A stretch of DNA of 64,000 nt. Origin: Saprospirales bacterium (lineage in GTDB: Bacteria > Bacteroidota > Bacteroidia > Chitinophagales > Saprospiraceae). The notes under the pieces are model-generated. The model saw nothing but the letters and a program-made list of their open reading frames with translations. It made no database searches and was not told where the DNA came from. The DNA lies in NCBI GenBank assembly GCA_016703765.1, contig JADJBL010000009.1:62001-126000 (forward strand), given 5' to 3'. Positions 44,653-53,407 of the stretch are shown one piece after another. Positions within the stretch are counted from its first letter, which is position 1. Every line of letters begins with the position of its first letter. A program made the translations under genes and the position numbers.

Positions 44653-45225
44653 ATGAACGATACACTGGCATCGCTGATCGATTCGGAATGGACGCTTTTC
44701 CTCGACCGGGACGGGGTGCTCAACCGCAATATCCCCGGCGGGTATGTCTGCGATTGGGAGGAATTTGAATTCCTGCAAGGGGTGCTGGACGCCATGGCCA
44801 TGCTCAACAGCCGTTTCCAGCGCATCTTCGTGGTGACCAACCAGCAGGGCGTCGGCAAGGGCCTCATGACCGAATCGGACCTGTCGCATATCCACGACAG
44901 GATGTACGAATCCATTCGGGAGTCCGGCGGCCGGATCGACGCGATTTACTACTGTCCTTCCATGACCTACGAGGATGATTTTCGAAGAAAGCCCTCTCCC
45001 GGCATGGCGCTGCAGGCCAAGACGGAATTTCCGGAGGTTCTGTTTTCCCGCTCTATCATGGTGGGCGACTCCATTTCCGATATGGAATTCGGTCACCGCC
45101 TCGGCATGAAAACCGTGTTCATTCAGTCGGAAGGAGCGGATGCCCCGCCTCCCGAGCTGACTACTGCCGTGTATCCCTCCCTGTTTCAATTCGCCATCTC
45201 CGTCTTTGCGGGCAGCCGCTCTTGA
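44653..45225 (+). CDS. HAD-IIIA phosphatase, GmhB-like, without the zinc loop
   Basis: 190 residues from the ATG at 44653 (a TTG 15 bp earlier is less likely). HAD motif I is LDRDGVLN (nucleophile Asp), motif II VVTNQQGVGKG, motif III RRKPSPGM, and motif IV MVGDSISDMEF. These place it with histidinol-phosphatase/GmhB-type enzymes, and its position behind gmhA suggests heptose-bisphosphate or heptose-phosphate phosphatase. Classical GmhB has a zinc loop with three Cys and one His between motifs II and III. Here the region YYCPSMTYEDDFRRK keeps only one Cys and is shorter, so substrate range may differ. Confidence 0.85.
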   Translation: MNDTLASLIDSEWTLFLDRDGVLNRNIPGGYVCDWEEFEFLQGVLDAMAMLNSRFQRIFVVTNQQGVGKGLMTESDLSHIHDRMYESIRESGGRIDAIYYCPSMTYEDDFRRKPSPGMALQAKTEFPEVLFSRSIMVGDSISDMEFGHRLGMKTVFIQSEGADAPPPELTTAVYPSLFQFAISVFAGSRS

Positions 45226-45234
45226 ATAAAACTG

Positions 45235-45242
45235 TAACTTTG
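45235..45242 (+). promoter_or_regulatory. Candidate -7 box (TAACTTTG)
   Basis: TAACTTTG fits TAnnTTTG exactly, 18 bp before the ATG at 45261. No TTG at the -33 position is evident. Confidence 0.5.
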
Positions 45243-45260
45243 TCCCAAAGTATTTAAGCT

Positions 45261-47123
45261 ATGATCCGGAATAAATTTACACTTTTTGCGCTCCAAGGCC
45301 TGCTTGTTATCGCGGCCTCCGCTCAATCCGTTTCCTATAAAACCTACGACTATCAGCCCGTTTCCAGGGCCGCCGTGGTGAACTTCGCGGAACTGGGCCC
45401 AGACTTCGCCCCCGAACTGGAATACCTCGAAGCTCCCGGGCCCGGCGGACCCTCCTACAAACAATACCTCCGCCAGCAAAAGAAGGAATCGGCCATGCGC
45501 TTTCCAAGAAAGGGTGAAACTGCCGGTACCAGGGGACTAGCCACCCCTCCCGTGCTGGTGAACGATTTTATCGGAAATACCTCCTCCGGCAGTACCCCGA
45601 TGGACAACCACCTGGCCGTCTCCAACGGCAACCAGGTCGTGTCGGTCATCAACCGGCACATCGCCATCAAAGACCCCTTCGGAGATTGGATCGGCGCCGC
45701 CACCCTCGACAACTTCTTTATTACTATGGGATTGAACATCAATAAGTTCGACCCCCGCATCCTCTACGACCCCGAACACGACAAGTTTGTCCTCTTCGCT
45801 ATCGGTGGGAATTCCAGTTTCGAAAGCTGGGTACTACTCGGTTTTTCCCAGACCAACGACGCAGACGGCGCCTGGAACCTCTATAAAATCGACGGAAACC
45901 CCTTCAGCAATGGCTCCTGGGCCGATTACCCCATCGTCGCCCTCAGCAGTCAGGAGGTGTTTGTCACCTGCAATTCGGTGCTCGACAGTCAGCCCTGGCA
46001 AACCGGATTTTACGAATCGCTGATCTTCCAGGTCGACAAAATGAAAGGATACAGCGGAGAACCGCTCCTGGTGAAACTCTGGTCCGAGATCGAATTTGAA
46101 GGAAAACGGATCCGCAACCTCTGCCCCGTAAAAAGCGCCGACGGAACAACGGAGGACCGGATCTTCCTGCTCTCCAACCGCAACTTCGCCGTTCAAAATG
46201 ACTCCATCTTCATCCTCGAGCTCGACGGCGTCCAGACCGACCCCGAAGTGAGCCTGAGCATCGACGTCCGCAAATCCGACAAGGCCTACGGGCTTTCGCC
46301 CGATGCAGTGCAGCCCTCGGGGCTCCTGGCTACCAACGACGCCCGGGTGCTGGATGCTTTTCGCCTCGGCGAGCAGATTCAGTTCGTCGGAAATTCGATC
46401 GATACCACCACGGGCCAGGCGGCCATTTACCACGGCATCATCGATAATCTCAGCACGACGAGGGATGTGACGGGGAATGTGGTCACCGGAGGGGCCGACG
46501 ACCTCGGCTACCCGAGCATCGCTTACGCAGGCATCCAGTCGGGCGATGAAGACGCCATCATCATCGCGAGCCACGCCTCTTCGGTGCGGTTTCCGGGTTG
46601 TTCGGCGCTTTATTTCGACAACGACCGGCAACATTCCGAGCTCGTCACGATCAAGGAAGGCATAGATTTTATCAACATGATCAACAACGAACCCCTCGAA
46701 CGCTGGGGCGATTATTCCGGAAACCAGCGAAAATTCGACCAGCCGGGAATCGTATGGGGCTCCTCTTCTTACGGAAAATCCAACAACGACAACGATACCT
46801 GGATCGCTTCCCTGGCCAGCCCGCTTTACTTTTCTTCTGCGGAGGAGCATCAGCCGGAGCAACTGCAGGTAGACGTCTTCCCCGTTCCCGCCTCCGACCG
46901 CGTGACGATCGAATTTGAAGCCCGCGGTATTCAAAGGGTCCGGATATCCTTAATGGACATGGAAGGCCGCCTCGTGCGCACCCTGATGGAAGACCGGCCC
47001 AAGCAGGAGGGCAAAGCCCAGTTTTCCTTTGCCACCGCTCCATTGCCGCAGGGGACGTATGTCCTCACGGTGCAGGGCGACGGGAAGGCATTGGCGAGTA
47101 AAAAGATCGTGGTCAGTCGCTGA
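45261..47123 (+). CDS. Secreted protein with T9SS type A sorting domain
   Basis: 620 residues with a signal peptide (about 1-22). The body (about 95-530) has the feel of a beta-propeller or cell-wall-associated repeat protein: PPVLVNDFIGNTSSGSTPMDNHLAVSNGNQVVSVIN, NKFDPRILYDPEHDKFVLFA, and a late WGDYSGNQRKFDQPGIVWG segment. No catalytic motif was recognised. The C-terminal 85 residues (VDVFPVPASDRVTIEF ... LPQGTYVLTVQGDGKALASKKIVV) form a T9SS type A domain, so it is exported and either released or attached to the surface. Its end overlaps the convergent Smr gene by 11 bp. Confidence 0.85.
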   Translation: MIRNKFTLFALQGLLVIAASAQSVSYKTYDYQPVSRAAVVNFAELGPDFAPELEYLEAPGPGGPSYKQYLRQQKKESAMRFPRKGETAGTRGLATPPVLVNDFIGNTSSGSTPMDNHLAVSNGNQVVSVINRHIAIKDPFGDWIGAATLDNFFITMGLNINKFDPRILYDPEHDKFVLFAIGGNSSFESWVLLGFSQTNDADGAWNLYKIDGNPFSNGSWADYPIVALSSQEVFVTCNSVLDSQPWQTGFYESLIFQVDKMKGYSGEPLLVKLWSEIEFEGKRIRNLCPVKSADGTTEDRIFLLSNRNFAVQNDSIFILELDGVQTDPEVSLSIDVRKSDKAYGLSPDAVQPSGLLATNDARVLDAFRLGEQIQFVGNSIDTTTGQAAIYHGIIDNLSTTRDVTGNVVTGGADDLGYPSIAYAGIQSGDEDAIIIASHASSVRFPGCSALYFDNDRQHSELVTIKEGIDFINMINNEPLERWGDYSGNQRKFDQPGIVWGSSSYGKSNNDNDTWIASLASPLYFSSAEEHQPEQLQVDVFPVPASDRVTIEFEARGIQRVRISLMDMEGRLVRTLMEDRPKQEGKAQFSFATAPLPQGTYVLTVQGDGKALASKKIVVSR

Positions 47124-47883
47124 AAATCACTTCCGTAGCGCCCCAACCGTATTTGGGGTGGTATTCGTTCCGGTATTCCTTTACGTTGGCGTGCTGTCTC
47201 AGCCTTTGGGCTACGGCGTCTTTTAAAACGCCTTTCCCCACGCCGTGAATGATAAAGACGGAAGGCACGCCCAGGCGGACGGCCTTATTTAGAAAGGTTT
47301 CGAAATGATTCATCTGGATGCGGAGGATCTCGGCATTGCTCAGTTTGGCGTGCCGATCCGTCAGCCGCTCGATATGCAGGTCGATCTCGTTGACGAAATC
47401 CGCGTATTCCTTCACTCCGGGCAGGGTGTCCCGCCAGTCGCCGTAAGCTTCTTCCTCTACCTTGTTTTGTTGGGTATTGGCCTTGGTATAAGCCCGCAGA
47501 TCTTCCTTTTTTTCCTGCTTTGCGGGAGGGTTCAGGTTTTCGAAGATCTGGAAGCAATGGGCCTGTTTGTTCAGCAGGGGAGCGGTGCGGACATTTTTGA
47601 AAAATTGGGAGGGCTTGACCTTGAGGTCCCGGAAAAACCTGGATCCGGTTCCTGCCTTGGTCACCGGCCAGCATTCCAGTTCAAAAGAAGGAGCGTCGTT
47701 CAGCTGGTCGAAAAGCAGTACTCCGAGGGAGCGAAAGCTTTTGGGCTCCAGCTTTCCGTTCACCCTTTCTTCCAGCACGTCGCGAAGAAAGAAAGCGCTG
47801 GTGAACAGGGCAGGGGTGAGACCATCGTTGATAAAAAAGACCTCGTACCGGCTAACGGTCCCATCCGGGTCGGGATCTGGCAA
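47113..47883 (-). CDS. Smr-domain protein (DUF2027-like), N-terminally short and possibly frameshifted
   Basis: As read, 256 residues from a TTG at 47883. The C-terminal 80 residues are an Smr domain (EIDLHIERL, VFIIHGVGKGVLKDAVAQRL, WGATEVIF), a domain linked to nucleic-acid cleavage in MutS2 and relatives. The N-terminal part (SRYEVFFINDGL ... LKVKPSQFFKNVRTAPLLNKQAHCF) resembles the DUF2027 family, from memory. Family members usually start with an extra SH3-like domain that is absent. An in-frame TAG sits just upstream. If the A7 run at 47882-47888 had six A's, an ATG at 47902 would join as MLLLAFLPDPD, closer to the family pattern. The missing N-terminus suggests truncation next to the divergent methyltransferase gene. 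Confidence 0.75.
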   Translation of the reverse strand: MPDPDPDGTVSRYEVFFINDGLTPALFTSAFFLRDVLEERVNGKLEPKSFRSLGVLLFDQLNDAPSFELECWPVTKAGTGSRFFRDLKVKPSQFFKNVRTAPLLNKQAHCFQIFENLNPPAKQEKKEDLRAYTKANTQQNKVEEEAYGDWRDTLPGVKEYADFVNEIDLHIERLTDRHAKLSNAEILRIQMNHFETFLNKAVRLGVPSVFIIHGVGKGVLKDAVAQRLRQHANVKEYRNEYHPKYGWGATEVIFSD

Positions 47884-47935
47884 AAAAAGCTAGTAACAGC
47901 ATAAATAAAATATTACTTGTCCTTACCTTTCCGTC

Positions 47936-48583
47936 ATGAACCGACAATGGCAGTTGGCACAGTGGGCGGAGATCAGGTGGTGGAAAAGATATCTAAAAAA
48001 CCGCGAACCGCATGCCTATCTGGATTGGAAAATGGCTTACTGGCATTCTTTTCTCGCCGCAAGCGGTTTGGAGCTCTCTGCCGGAGCCCGGGTACTCGAC
48101 GCAGGATGCGGGCCCGCCGGCATCTTTACGACCTTGCCGGCCTGCCGGGTGGATGCGCTGGATCCGCTCATCCCAGGATACGCCAACCTGCCTCATTTCC
48201 GGCCCGAAAACTACCCCTGGACGCGATTTTTGCCCCAAACCCTCGAAAGCTTTTCCGGGGAGGAGCAATACGATATGGCTTTTTGCCTCAATGCCCTGAA
48301 CCACATGAGGGATATATCCCGCTGCGTCGAAATTCTTCACCGGGCCTTGAAGCCCGGTGGGCATTTGCTGGTATCGGTCGATGTGCACAAGTGGCAGGCA
48401 ATGAAATGGCTCTTCCGGATGGCGCCCTTTGACGTCCTCCATCCCTTTCAGGAAGGCCCGTCGGGATACGAGCGGCTTTTTACAGAGGCCGGTTTTGTGG
48501 TGAAAAGCGAACGGCGCCATCAGAAGGGCCTCCTGTTCGATTACCGGGTTTGGAATCTTCAAAAACAAACATACACATCATGA
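47936..48583 (+). CDS. Class I SAM-dependent methyltransferase
   Basis: 215 residues. Motif I (SAM-binding) is VLDAGCGPAGIF near residue 55, the acidic motif II follows in CRVDALDPL, and post-motif regions YDMAFCLNALNHM and ALKPGGHLLVSVD match Methyltransf_11-type enzymes. The substrate is unknown. Its stop overlaps the ATG of the RidA gene by 4 bp, so the two are probably translationally coupled. It lies head to head with the Smr gene, with only about 50 bp between them for promoters. Confidence 0.88.
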   Translation: MNRQWQLAQWAEIRWWKRYLKNREPHAYLDWKMAYWHSFLAASGLELSAGARVLDAGCGPAGIFTTLPACRVDALDPLIPGYANLPHFRPENYPWTRFLPQTLESFSGEEQYDMAFCLNALNHMRDISRCVEILHRALKPGGHLLVSVDVHKWQAMKWLFRMAPFDVLHPFQEGPSGYERLFTEAGFVVKSERRHQKGLLFDYRVWNLQKQTYTS

Positions 48584-48969
48584 CGGAACGCAAACTCATC
48601 ACCACGGGCGACCCCTGGGAACCGGTCGTCGGCTATTCGAGAGCCATCCGCGTGGGCTCGGTAGTGGAGGTGGCAGGAACCACGGCAGTCAAGGACGGAC
48701 ATGTGGTCGCCAAAGGCGATCCCTACGCCCAAACCCGCTTCATCCTCGAAAAGATCAAAGGCGCCCTGGAGGCAGCCGGCGCAAAGATGGAAGACGTGAC
48801 CCGCACCCGCATTTTCGTGACGGATATTTCCCACTGGCAGCAAGTCGGCAAAGCCCATGGCGAATTTTTCCGCGATATCCGCCCCGCATCAACCATGGTG
48901 GAGGTGAAGGGACTTATCAATCCGGATATGCTCGTCGAGATTGAAGCTACGGCGGTGTTGGAACCCTGA
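48580..48969 (+). CDS. RidA family protein (enamine/imine deaminase)
   Basis: 129 residues from the ATG at 48580 in the overlap ATGA with the methyltransferase gene; an upstream in-frame start at 48550 lies inside that gene and is less likely. The YjgF/YER057c/UK114 pattern is clear: YSRAIRVGSVVEVAGTTA, QTRFILEKIKGALEAAGAKMEDVTRTRIFVTDI, RPASTMVEVKGLINPDMLVEIEATAVL, with the substrate-contacting Arg near residue 93 and Glu near the end. RidA-type proteins hydrolyse reactive enamines from PLP enzymes; other members have different roles. It is cytoplasmic. Confidence 0.9.
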   Translation: MTERKLITTGDPWEPVVGYSRAIRVGSVVEVAGTTAVKDGHVVAKGDPYAQTRFILEKIKGALEAAGAKMEDVTRTRIFVTDISHWQQVGKAHGEFFRDIRPASTMVEVKGLINPDMLVEIEATAVLEP

Positions 48970-48973
48970 TGGG

Positions 48974-49070
48974 AGTTTAAAAGGTTTAAAAAGTTTAGGA
49001 AGTTTAGAGGGTTTAGAAGGTTTAGTTTTGCCCTCTCTAAACATTCTAAACTTCCTAAACATTCTAAACC
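48974..49070. repeat. Intergenic hairpin of GTTTAGAAG-type 9-bp units
   Basis: Five or six units of the form (A/G)A(A/G)(A/G)GTTTA(A/G) face the complementary CTAAAC units (CTCTCTAAACATTCTAAACTTCC) around TTTTGCC. Same design as the other elements but with a 9-bp unit. Related to 55241-55310. Confidence 0.85.
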
Positions 49071-49096
49071 TGGATTCTTAGGTTTCCAATTTCACG

Positions 49097-49738
49097 ATGT
49101 CAGCAAAGTATAAAGTAAAAGAGATTTACTACACCCTCCAGGGCGAAGGCGCCCAGGCGGGCCGCCCGGCGGTTTTCTGTCGCTTTACGGGTTGCAACCT
49201 GTGGAGCGGACGGGAGGAGGATCGCTCCACGGCCATTTGCCGTTTTTGCGATACCGACTTTTGGGGCACGGACGGCCCGAACGGGGGGAAGTATTCGGCC
49301 GCTGAGCTGGCGGAAAAGGTGAAGAGTCTTTGGCCCTCCTCGCCGGGCGGACGGCCCTATGTGGTTTGTACCGGAGGGGAGCCTCTGCTTCAATTGGACG
49401 AGCCCCTGATCGAGGCCTTCCATGCCCGGGGTTTGGAGGTGGCCATCGAGACCAACGGCACCCTGAGCGTCCCGGCCGGGGTGGACTGGGTTTGCATGAG
49501 CCCCAAGGCGGGCACGGAGATCGTCGTCCGCTCGGGTCACGAACTAAAGCTGGTTTTCCCCCAAGCCGGCGCCGAGCCGCCCTTATTTGCCGATTTTTCT
49601 TTCGACCACTTTTTCCTCCAACCCATGGACGGCCCTTTCCGCGAGGAAAATACCCGCATGGCAATCGACTATTGCCTGGAGCATCCCCAATGGCGCCTCA
49701 GCTTGCAGACGCATAAGTACCTTCAGATCCCTGATTGA
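49097..49738 (+). CDS. queE: 7-carboxy-7-deazaguanine synthase QueE
   Basis: 213 residues. It has the QueE-type radical SAM site with wide spacing: Cys33, Cys48 and Cys51 (C-x14-C-x2-C), then VVCTGGEPLLQLD and ETNGTLSVP. It converts 6-carboxytetrahydropterin to 7-carboxy-7-deazaguanine in queuosine biosynthesis. The N-terminus KVKEIYYTLQGEGAQAGRPAVFCRFTGCNLW is characteristic. It ends 1 bp before a repeat element. No other queuosine genes are in the window. Confidence 0.94.
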   Translation: MSAKYKVKEIYYTLQGEGAQAGRPAVFCRFTGCNLWSGREEDRSTAICRFCDTDFWGTDGPNGGKYSAAELAEKVKSLWPSSPGGRPYVVCTGGEPLLQLDEPLIEAFHARGLEVAIETNGTLSVPAGVDWVCMSPKAGTEIVVRSGHELKLVFPQAGAEPPLFADFSFDHFFLQPMDGPFREENTRMAIDYCLEHPQWRLSLQTHKYLQIPD

Positions 49739-49862
49739 AGAGTTGAAGAGTTGAAGAGTGAAGAGTTGAACGGTGAACAGTGGTCCGTTTTGACTAATCA
49801 CTAATCACCAATCACTATTCAACTCTTCAACTTTTCACTTTTCAACTTTTCAACTATTCACC
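49737..49862. repeat. Mosaic intergenic hairpin (TTGAAGAG/CTTTTCAA with an inner AATCACTA block)
   Basis: TTGAAGAG units on the left pair with CTCTTCAA/CTTTTCAA units on the right. Between them is a block ACTAATCACTAATCACCAATCACT from the other unit family. The right arm runs into the helicase gene, whose last codons (VNS and stop) are encoded within it. Confidence 0.8.
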
Positions 49863-52800
49863 TCTTCCATCAACTTCCGATAAGTTTCATTGCTCGAAAG
49901 CAATTCCGGATTGCCAAGGATGACTACGTGTTGCCGGGCGCGGGTGAGGGCGACGTTGAGTTTTCGGTCGACGCCTTCTTCGGAGAGGGAGACCAGGGAG
50001 TCGAGTTGCCGGGCTCCGTTGGTGCAAAGAGAGATCAGGATGATATCCCTGGCGCCGCCCTGGTATCGCTCAACGGTGTCAATGGTCATTTGGCCGGGGG
50101 GGATGCCGGCCTCCCCCATGCAGGAAAGGATCTGGGCGATCTGCGCCCGGTAGGGGGTGATGATGCCGATCGAATGCGAGTGCAAGGCCATGCTGCTCGC
50201 CTGGTAGATCCGCCCGAAGGCTTTCACCAGTTCCACCAGTTTGCGGGCTTCGTGCACGTTGGTTTTGCCTGTCGGGCTCTCCTCGTCGCCCGGGGTGGGC
50301 AGAAACAGCACCCTCTTGCGGCAGAGCATTTCCTCCAGGGGGCTGGCGCCTTCTGGAACGACATAGGATAGAGACGCCTGTTGGCTCCGTCCGGGGTCGG
50401 ATGCGGGCGGCAGGATATGGAGCTGGTTTTCGTAGAAATACCGGTTTGGAAATTCCATGATCTCCTCGTGCATGCGGCCCTGAAAGCTCAGGTGCGCGTA
50501 AGCCCAGTCCCAATGGTGATGGATGCATTGCTTGTACAGCCTTTCAAAAAGGGAGTTCCGCATATTGACCAATCCGATTTTTTGTAGCTCCGGATCGGTC
50601 ACGGCGGAAGACCGCTCGTCCTGCGCTACCACGGCGGGCAGTTGCTTGTGGTCGCCTATGAGGATAAACTGTTTGAAATGGGGCAGAATGCCGGTCAGCA
50701 TGGGCTCCAGGATCTGCGAGGCCTCGTCGATGATCACCCGTTGGAAAGATTTGAGCGTCATCAATTCCTGTTTTCCCGCAAAAGAGGCGATGGTGCCCAC
50801 GAAGATCCGCCGTTTTTCCAGCAGATCGCGTATTCCCTGCCGGGTGGAAATAGGCTGGATCTGCGCGTCGAGGAGTTGCGATTCGAAGCGGGGATCGGTC
50901 GCTACCGAGGATCCGATCCGGATATAGTGCTCCCGGATGAAGGGGCCGATCTGCTCGATGGCCTCGCAAATTTCATCCACGGCCCGGTTGGTGTAGGCCA
51001 GCAGGAGGATATGTTCTTCGGTATGATGGAATATCCAATCCACCATATACCGCAACATAACACTGGTTTTACCGGTGCCCGGCGGACCCCAGAGCAGGAA
51101 GTAATCCGGGGCGCGGAGGGCGGCCTGGAGGACGGAGCTTTGCTCCTCCGTCATGCCGGGGTAGGAGAGGGCCGGGGCCGGGGTGTCGGGTTTCCGGGGC
51201 CCCGCTCCGCTCAGCAGGAGCCCGCGTTTTTGGGTGGGGGCCTGCAGCAGGGCGTACAAAGCGCGGTATTGGGTGATAAAATTGTTGTCGAGGAGGTCGT
51301 GCTCGATATTCCAGATATCCTGTTCTTCGAATAGCCGCTGGTTGAACTGCGGATTGCGGAGCCGCACCAGCACGCGCTGCTGGTCGATTTCGAGGAGGGT
51401 GCATTTGAAGATCTGATTGCTCAGCGGACTTTTTCCTTTGGTGAAGGGATACAGTACGGCGATATCCCCTTTTCGGAAATTGGCCAGTTCGTTGGTCTTC
51501 CCCGGGGTGCGGGCAAAGACGAGCAGGGCAGGGCTTTCTCCGGAGTGGTTTTCCACCAGTTTCAGGTGGCTGAGGACGTCGTAGGAGGCTTCCTTGTCGG
51601 AAAGCGAGTTCAGCCAAAGGCCCGCCTGGCCCTGGGTACCGTCCACCCCATCGACGCCCCGCTTGGCCAGGAGGTGCTCCCGGGCGATAAAGCCTGTAAA
51701 AGCGAGAAAATACCGGCGTTCCAACGGCGCCAGGTTGCGGTACATTTCTGAAAAGGCCTGGAGGTCCTTCTGGGCGAAGCCCTTCCACATCGGCTGATGG
51801 GCCGGATCCAGCCTGCTGAAGAGCAGGGCGGCGGAACTGTCTTCCAGGGGCTCTGCCGGGTTATTAGCAAATGCGGCGGCCAGTTGCCGTTCGATGCTCA
51901 CCAGTTGGTTGCGCACCTGGAGCGCTTCGTACTGCTGGGCCTTGATACGGGGGGCATAGCGGAGGGGGCTGTTTTCTTCTCCCGAATACAAGATGTAGTT
52001 CTTCGGATTGATCTTTCCCTGAAAAGCGGATTGGATCAGGAGGTCGTAGAGCAGGGTTTGGGTGAAATGGGTGGCCCCGATTCCGTACATATTGGCCCGG
52101 AAAGGGGCGCCGCTCTTCAGCTCGACGATTGAAGCCGCCGGATCGTCGCGGTGAAAAATATCGAGCCGCCCTTGCAGTCCGTAGACCTCTGAATAAAAGG
52201 TAGGCTCCAGGTAGCAAAACTCGGGTTTCATCCCCTCGGCCGGAAAGGACTCCTGCAATACCCGTTTGAGGATGACGTAGTGTTTTTTTGCCTTTTCGTA
52301 GATCTCCTGGATATCCGAATTGCTCAGCATGGAAAAGCCAAGGGGATTGAGGCGAAAGGCCTTGGGAAAGGTCTCCGGAAAATTGCTGTCGGGGTTGGAC
52401 AGGAACTCGTCGAGGAAAAAATTGGCGATATGCCCGAGCAGGAGGTATTTGTTGGTGGAGACGGGCAGGAATTTCTTGATCAGAAACTGGAGCGGTTCGG
52501 CTCCTCCGGGCTGGAAGCACTCGGCCACGGCGGTGACGTCCGTCAGGTAGTCGGGCTCCAGCACCAGGGCCCGGGGCCGGCAGCATCCTTCCCCGTCGAT
52601 CTCCACGTCGATCAGCTGGACCGGAAGCGGCAGGGTGAAATGCCTGCGAAGCGCCTCCAGTGTCGGGGCGAACAGATCGTTGGTGTCAGCCAGATTGTAG
52701 CGGATCAGCAGGGGGCTTTGCGGCCGCTCCTCCTCATACCCGGTCAACTGTTGTTTGCCCGGCTCGTCGCGCACCACGAGCACCCGCATCTGCTTTCGAA

Positions 52801-53209
52801 ACTCGCTGATCGGCGCCCAGTGCGGCGGCGAAGGAAGGGGGTCGAGGAGTTGGGAATAAATGGATTCGGGAATGGGGGCCTCGTATAAAAAGGAAATGGC
52901 TTTTGCGAGCACCGTAAACCCCAGCCGGGCCAGGGCATGCCCATCCACCCCCGGCGAGGGATATTCCTGCGCCATTTTGCGGAAATACTGCAAATTGGCC
53001 TGCAAAAAACCATCTATCTGGTACTTTTGCAGGGTATAGGACATCCGCGCGAAAAGGGTGTTAAAATGCAATTGCTCCTGCTTGGTCCGTTCCAGAAACA
53101 GTTGCTGCAGCAAATGGTAGATCGAGGCTACGCGCTCCGCCCCGGCCGGGCGGGCATGGGTTTTTTCCAACTCCCCAAAGAACAATTGGGCCAAAAGGGA
53201 TTCCTTCAT
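49850..53209 (-). CDS. Dna2-like protein: PD-(D/E)XK nuclease fused to SF1 (UPF1-type) helicase
   Basis: 1119 residues. The N-terminal half contains a PD-(D/E)XK nuclease core near residues 335-365 (GLQGRLDIF followed by SIVELKSG). The C-terminal half is a complete SF1B helicase: Walker A GPPGTGKTS near residue 707, motif II IIDEASQ near 826, motif III GDHKQLPAVV, motif V/VI DTVERYQGGARDIILI and VALTRARQHVVILG. This order is that of Dna2-type nuclease-helicases, which process DNA flaps and resected ends; the bacterial role is inferred. The iron-sulphur Cys cluster of eukaryotic Dna2 is not evident. It stands alone between two repeat elements. Confidence 0.88.
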   Translation of the reverse strand: MKESLLAQLFFGELEKTHARPAGAERVASIYHLLQQLFLERTKQEQLHFNTLFARMSYTLQKYQIDGFLQANLQYFRKMAQEYPSPGVDGHALARLGFTVLAKAISFLYEAPIPESIYSQLLDPLPSPPHWAPISEFRKQMRVLVVRDEPGKQQLTGYEEERPQSPLLIRYNLADTNDLFAPTLEALRRHFTLPLPVQLIDVEIDGEGCCRPRALVLEPDYLTDVTAVAECFQPGGAEPLQFLIKKFLPVSTNKYLLLGHIANFFLDEFLSNPDSNFPETFPKAFRLNPLGFSMLSNSDIQEIYEKAKKHYVILKRVLQESFPAEGMKPEFCYLEPTFYSEVYGLQGRLDIFHRDDPAASIVELKSGAPFRANMYGIGATHFTQTLLYDLLIQSAFQGKINPKNYILYSGEENSPLRYAPRIKAQQYEALQVRNQLVSIERQLAAAFANNPAEPLEDSSAALLFSRLDPAHQPMWKGFAQKDLQAFSEMYRNLAPLERRYFLAFTGFIAREHLLAKRGVDGVDGTQGQAGLWLNSLSDKEASYDVLSHLKLVENHSGESPALLVFARTPGKTNELANFRKGDIAVLYPFTKGKSPLSNQIFKCTLLEIDQQRVLVRLRNPQFNQRLFEEQDIWNIEHDLLDNNFITQYRALYALLQAPTQKRGLLLSGAGPRKPDTPAPALSYPGMTEEQSSVLQAALRAPDYFLLWGPPGTGKTSVMLRYMVDWIFHHTEEHILLLAYTNRAVDEICEAIEQIGPFIREHYIRIGSSVATDPRFESQLLDAQIQPISTRQGIRDLLEKRRIFVGTIASFAGKQELMTLKSFQRVIIDEASQILEPMLTGILPHFKQFILIGDHKQLPAVVAQDERSSAVTDPELQKIGLVNMRNSLFERLYKQCIHHHWDWAYAHLSFQGRMHEEIMEFPNRYFYENQLHILPPASDPGRSQQASLSYVVPEGASPLEEMLCRKRVLFLPTPGDEESPTGKTNVHEARKLVELVKAFGRIYQASSMALHSHSIGIITPYRAQIAQILSCMGEAGIPPGQMTIDTVERYQGGARDIILISLCTNGARQLDSLVSLSEEGVDRKLNVALTRARQHVVILGNPELLSSNETYRKLMEEVNS

Positions 53210-53266
53210 GTGATAACACCGGAATTTGCAATGCCACCTGCATCTCCGTTTGTAAAGATACTACAG

Positions 53267-53340
53267 AATGAGTTAATGAGTTAATGAGTTAATGAGTTAA
53301 TGAGTTAGATTAACTTATTAACTTAATAACTCAATAACTC
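53267..53340. repeat. Intergenic hairpin of GAGTTAAT / AATAACTC-type units
   Basis: Five copies of GAGTTAAT face TTAACTTATTAACTTAATAACTCAATAACTC. This is the fourth unit family. It lies between the helicase 5' end and the next plus-strand gene. Confidence 0.85.
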
Positions 53341-53407
53341 CCAATAGGGGTATCACTCGCTTCCCCGCATCTATATAATATAGAGTAAACCGCTTAAACG
53401 CATCGCC

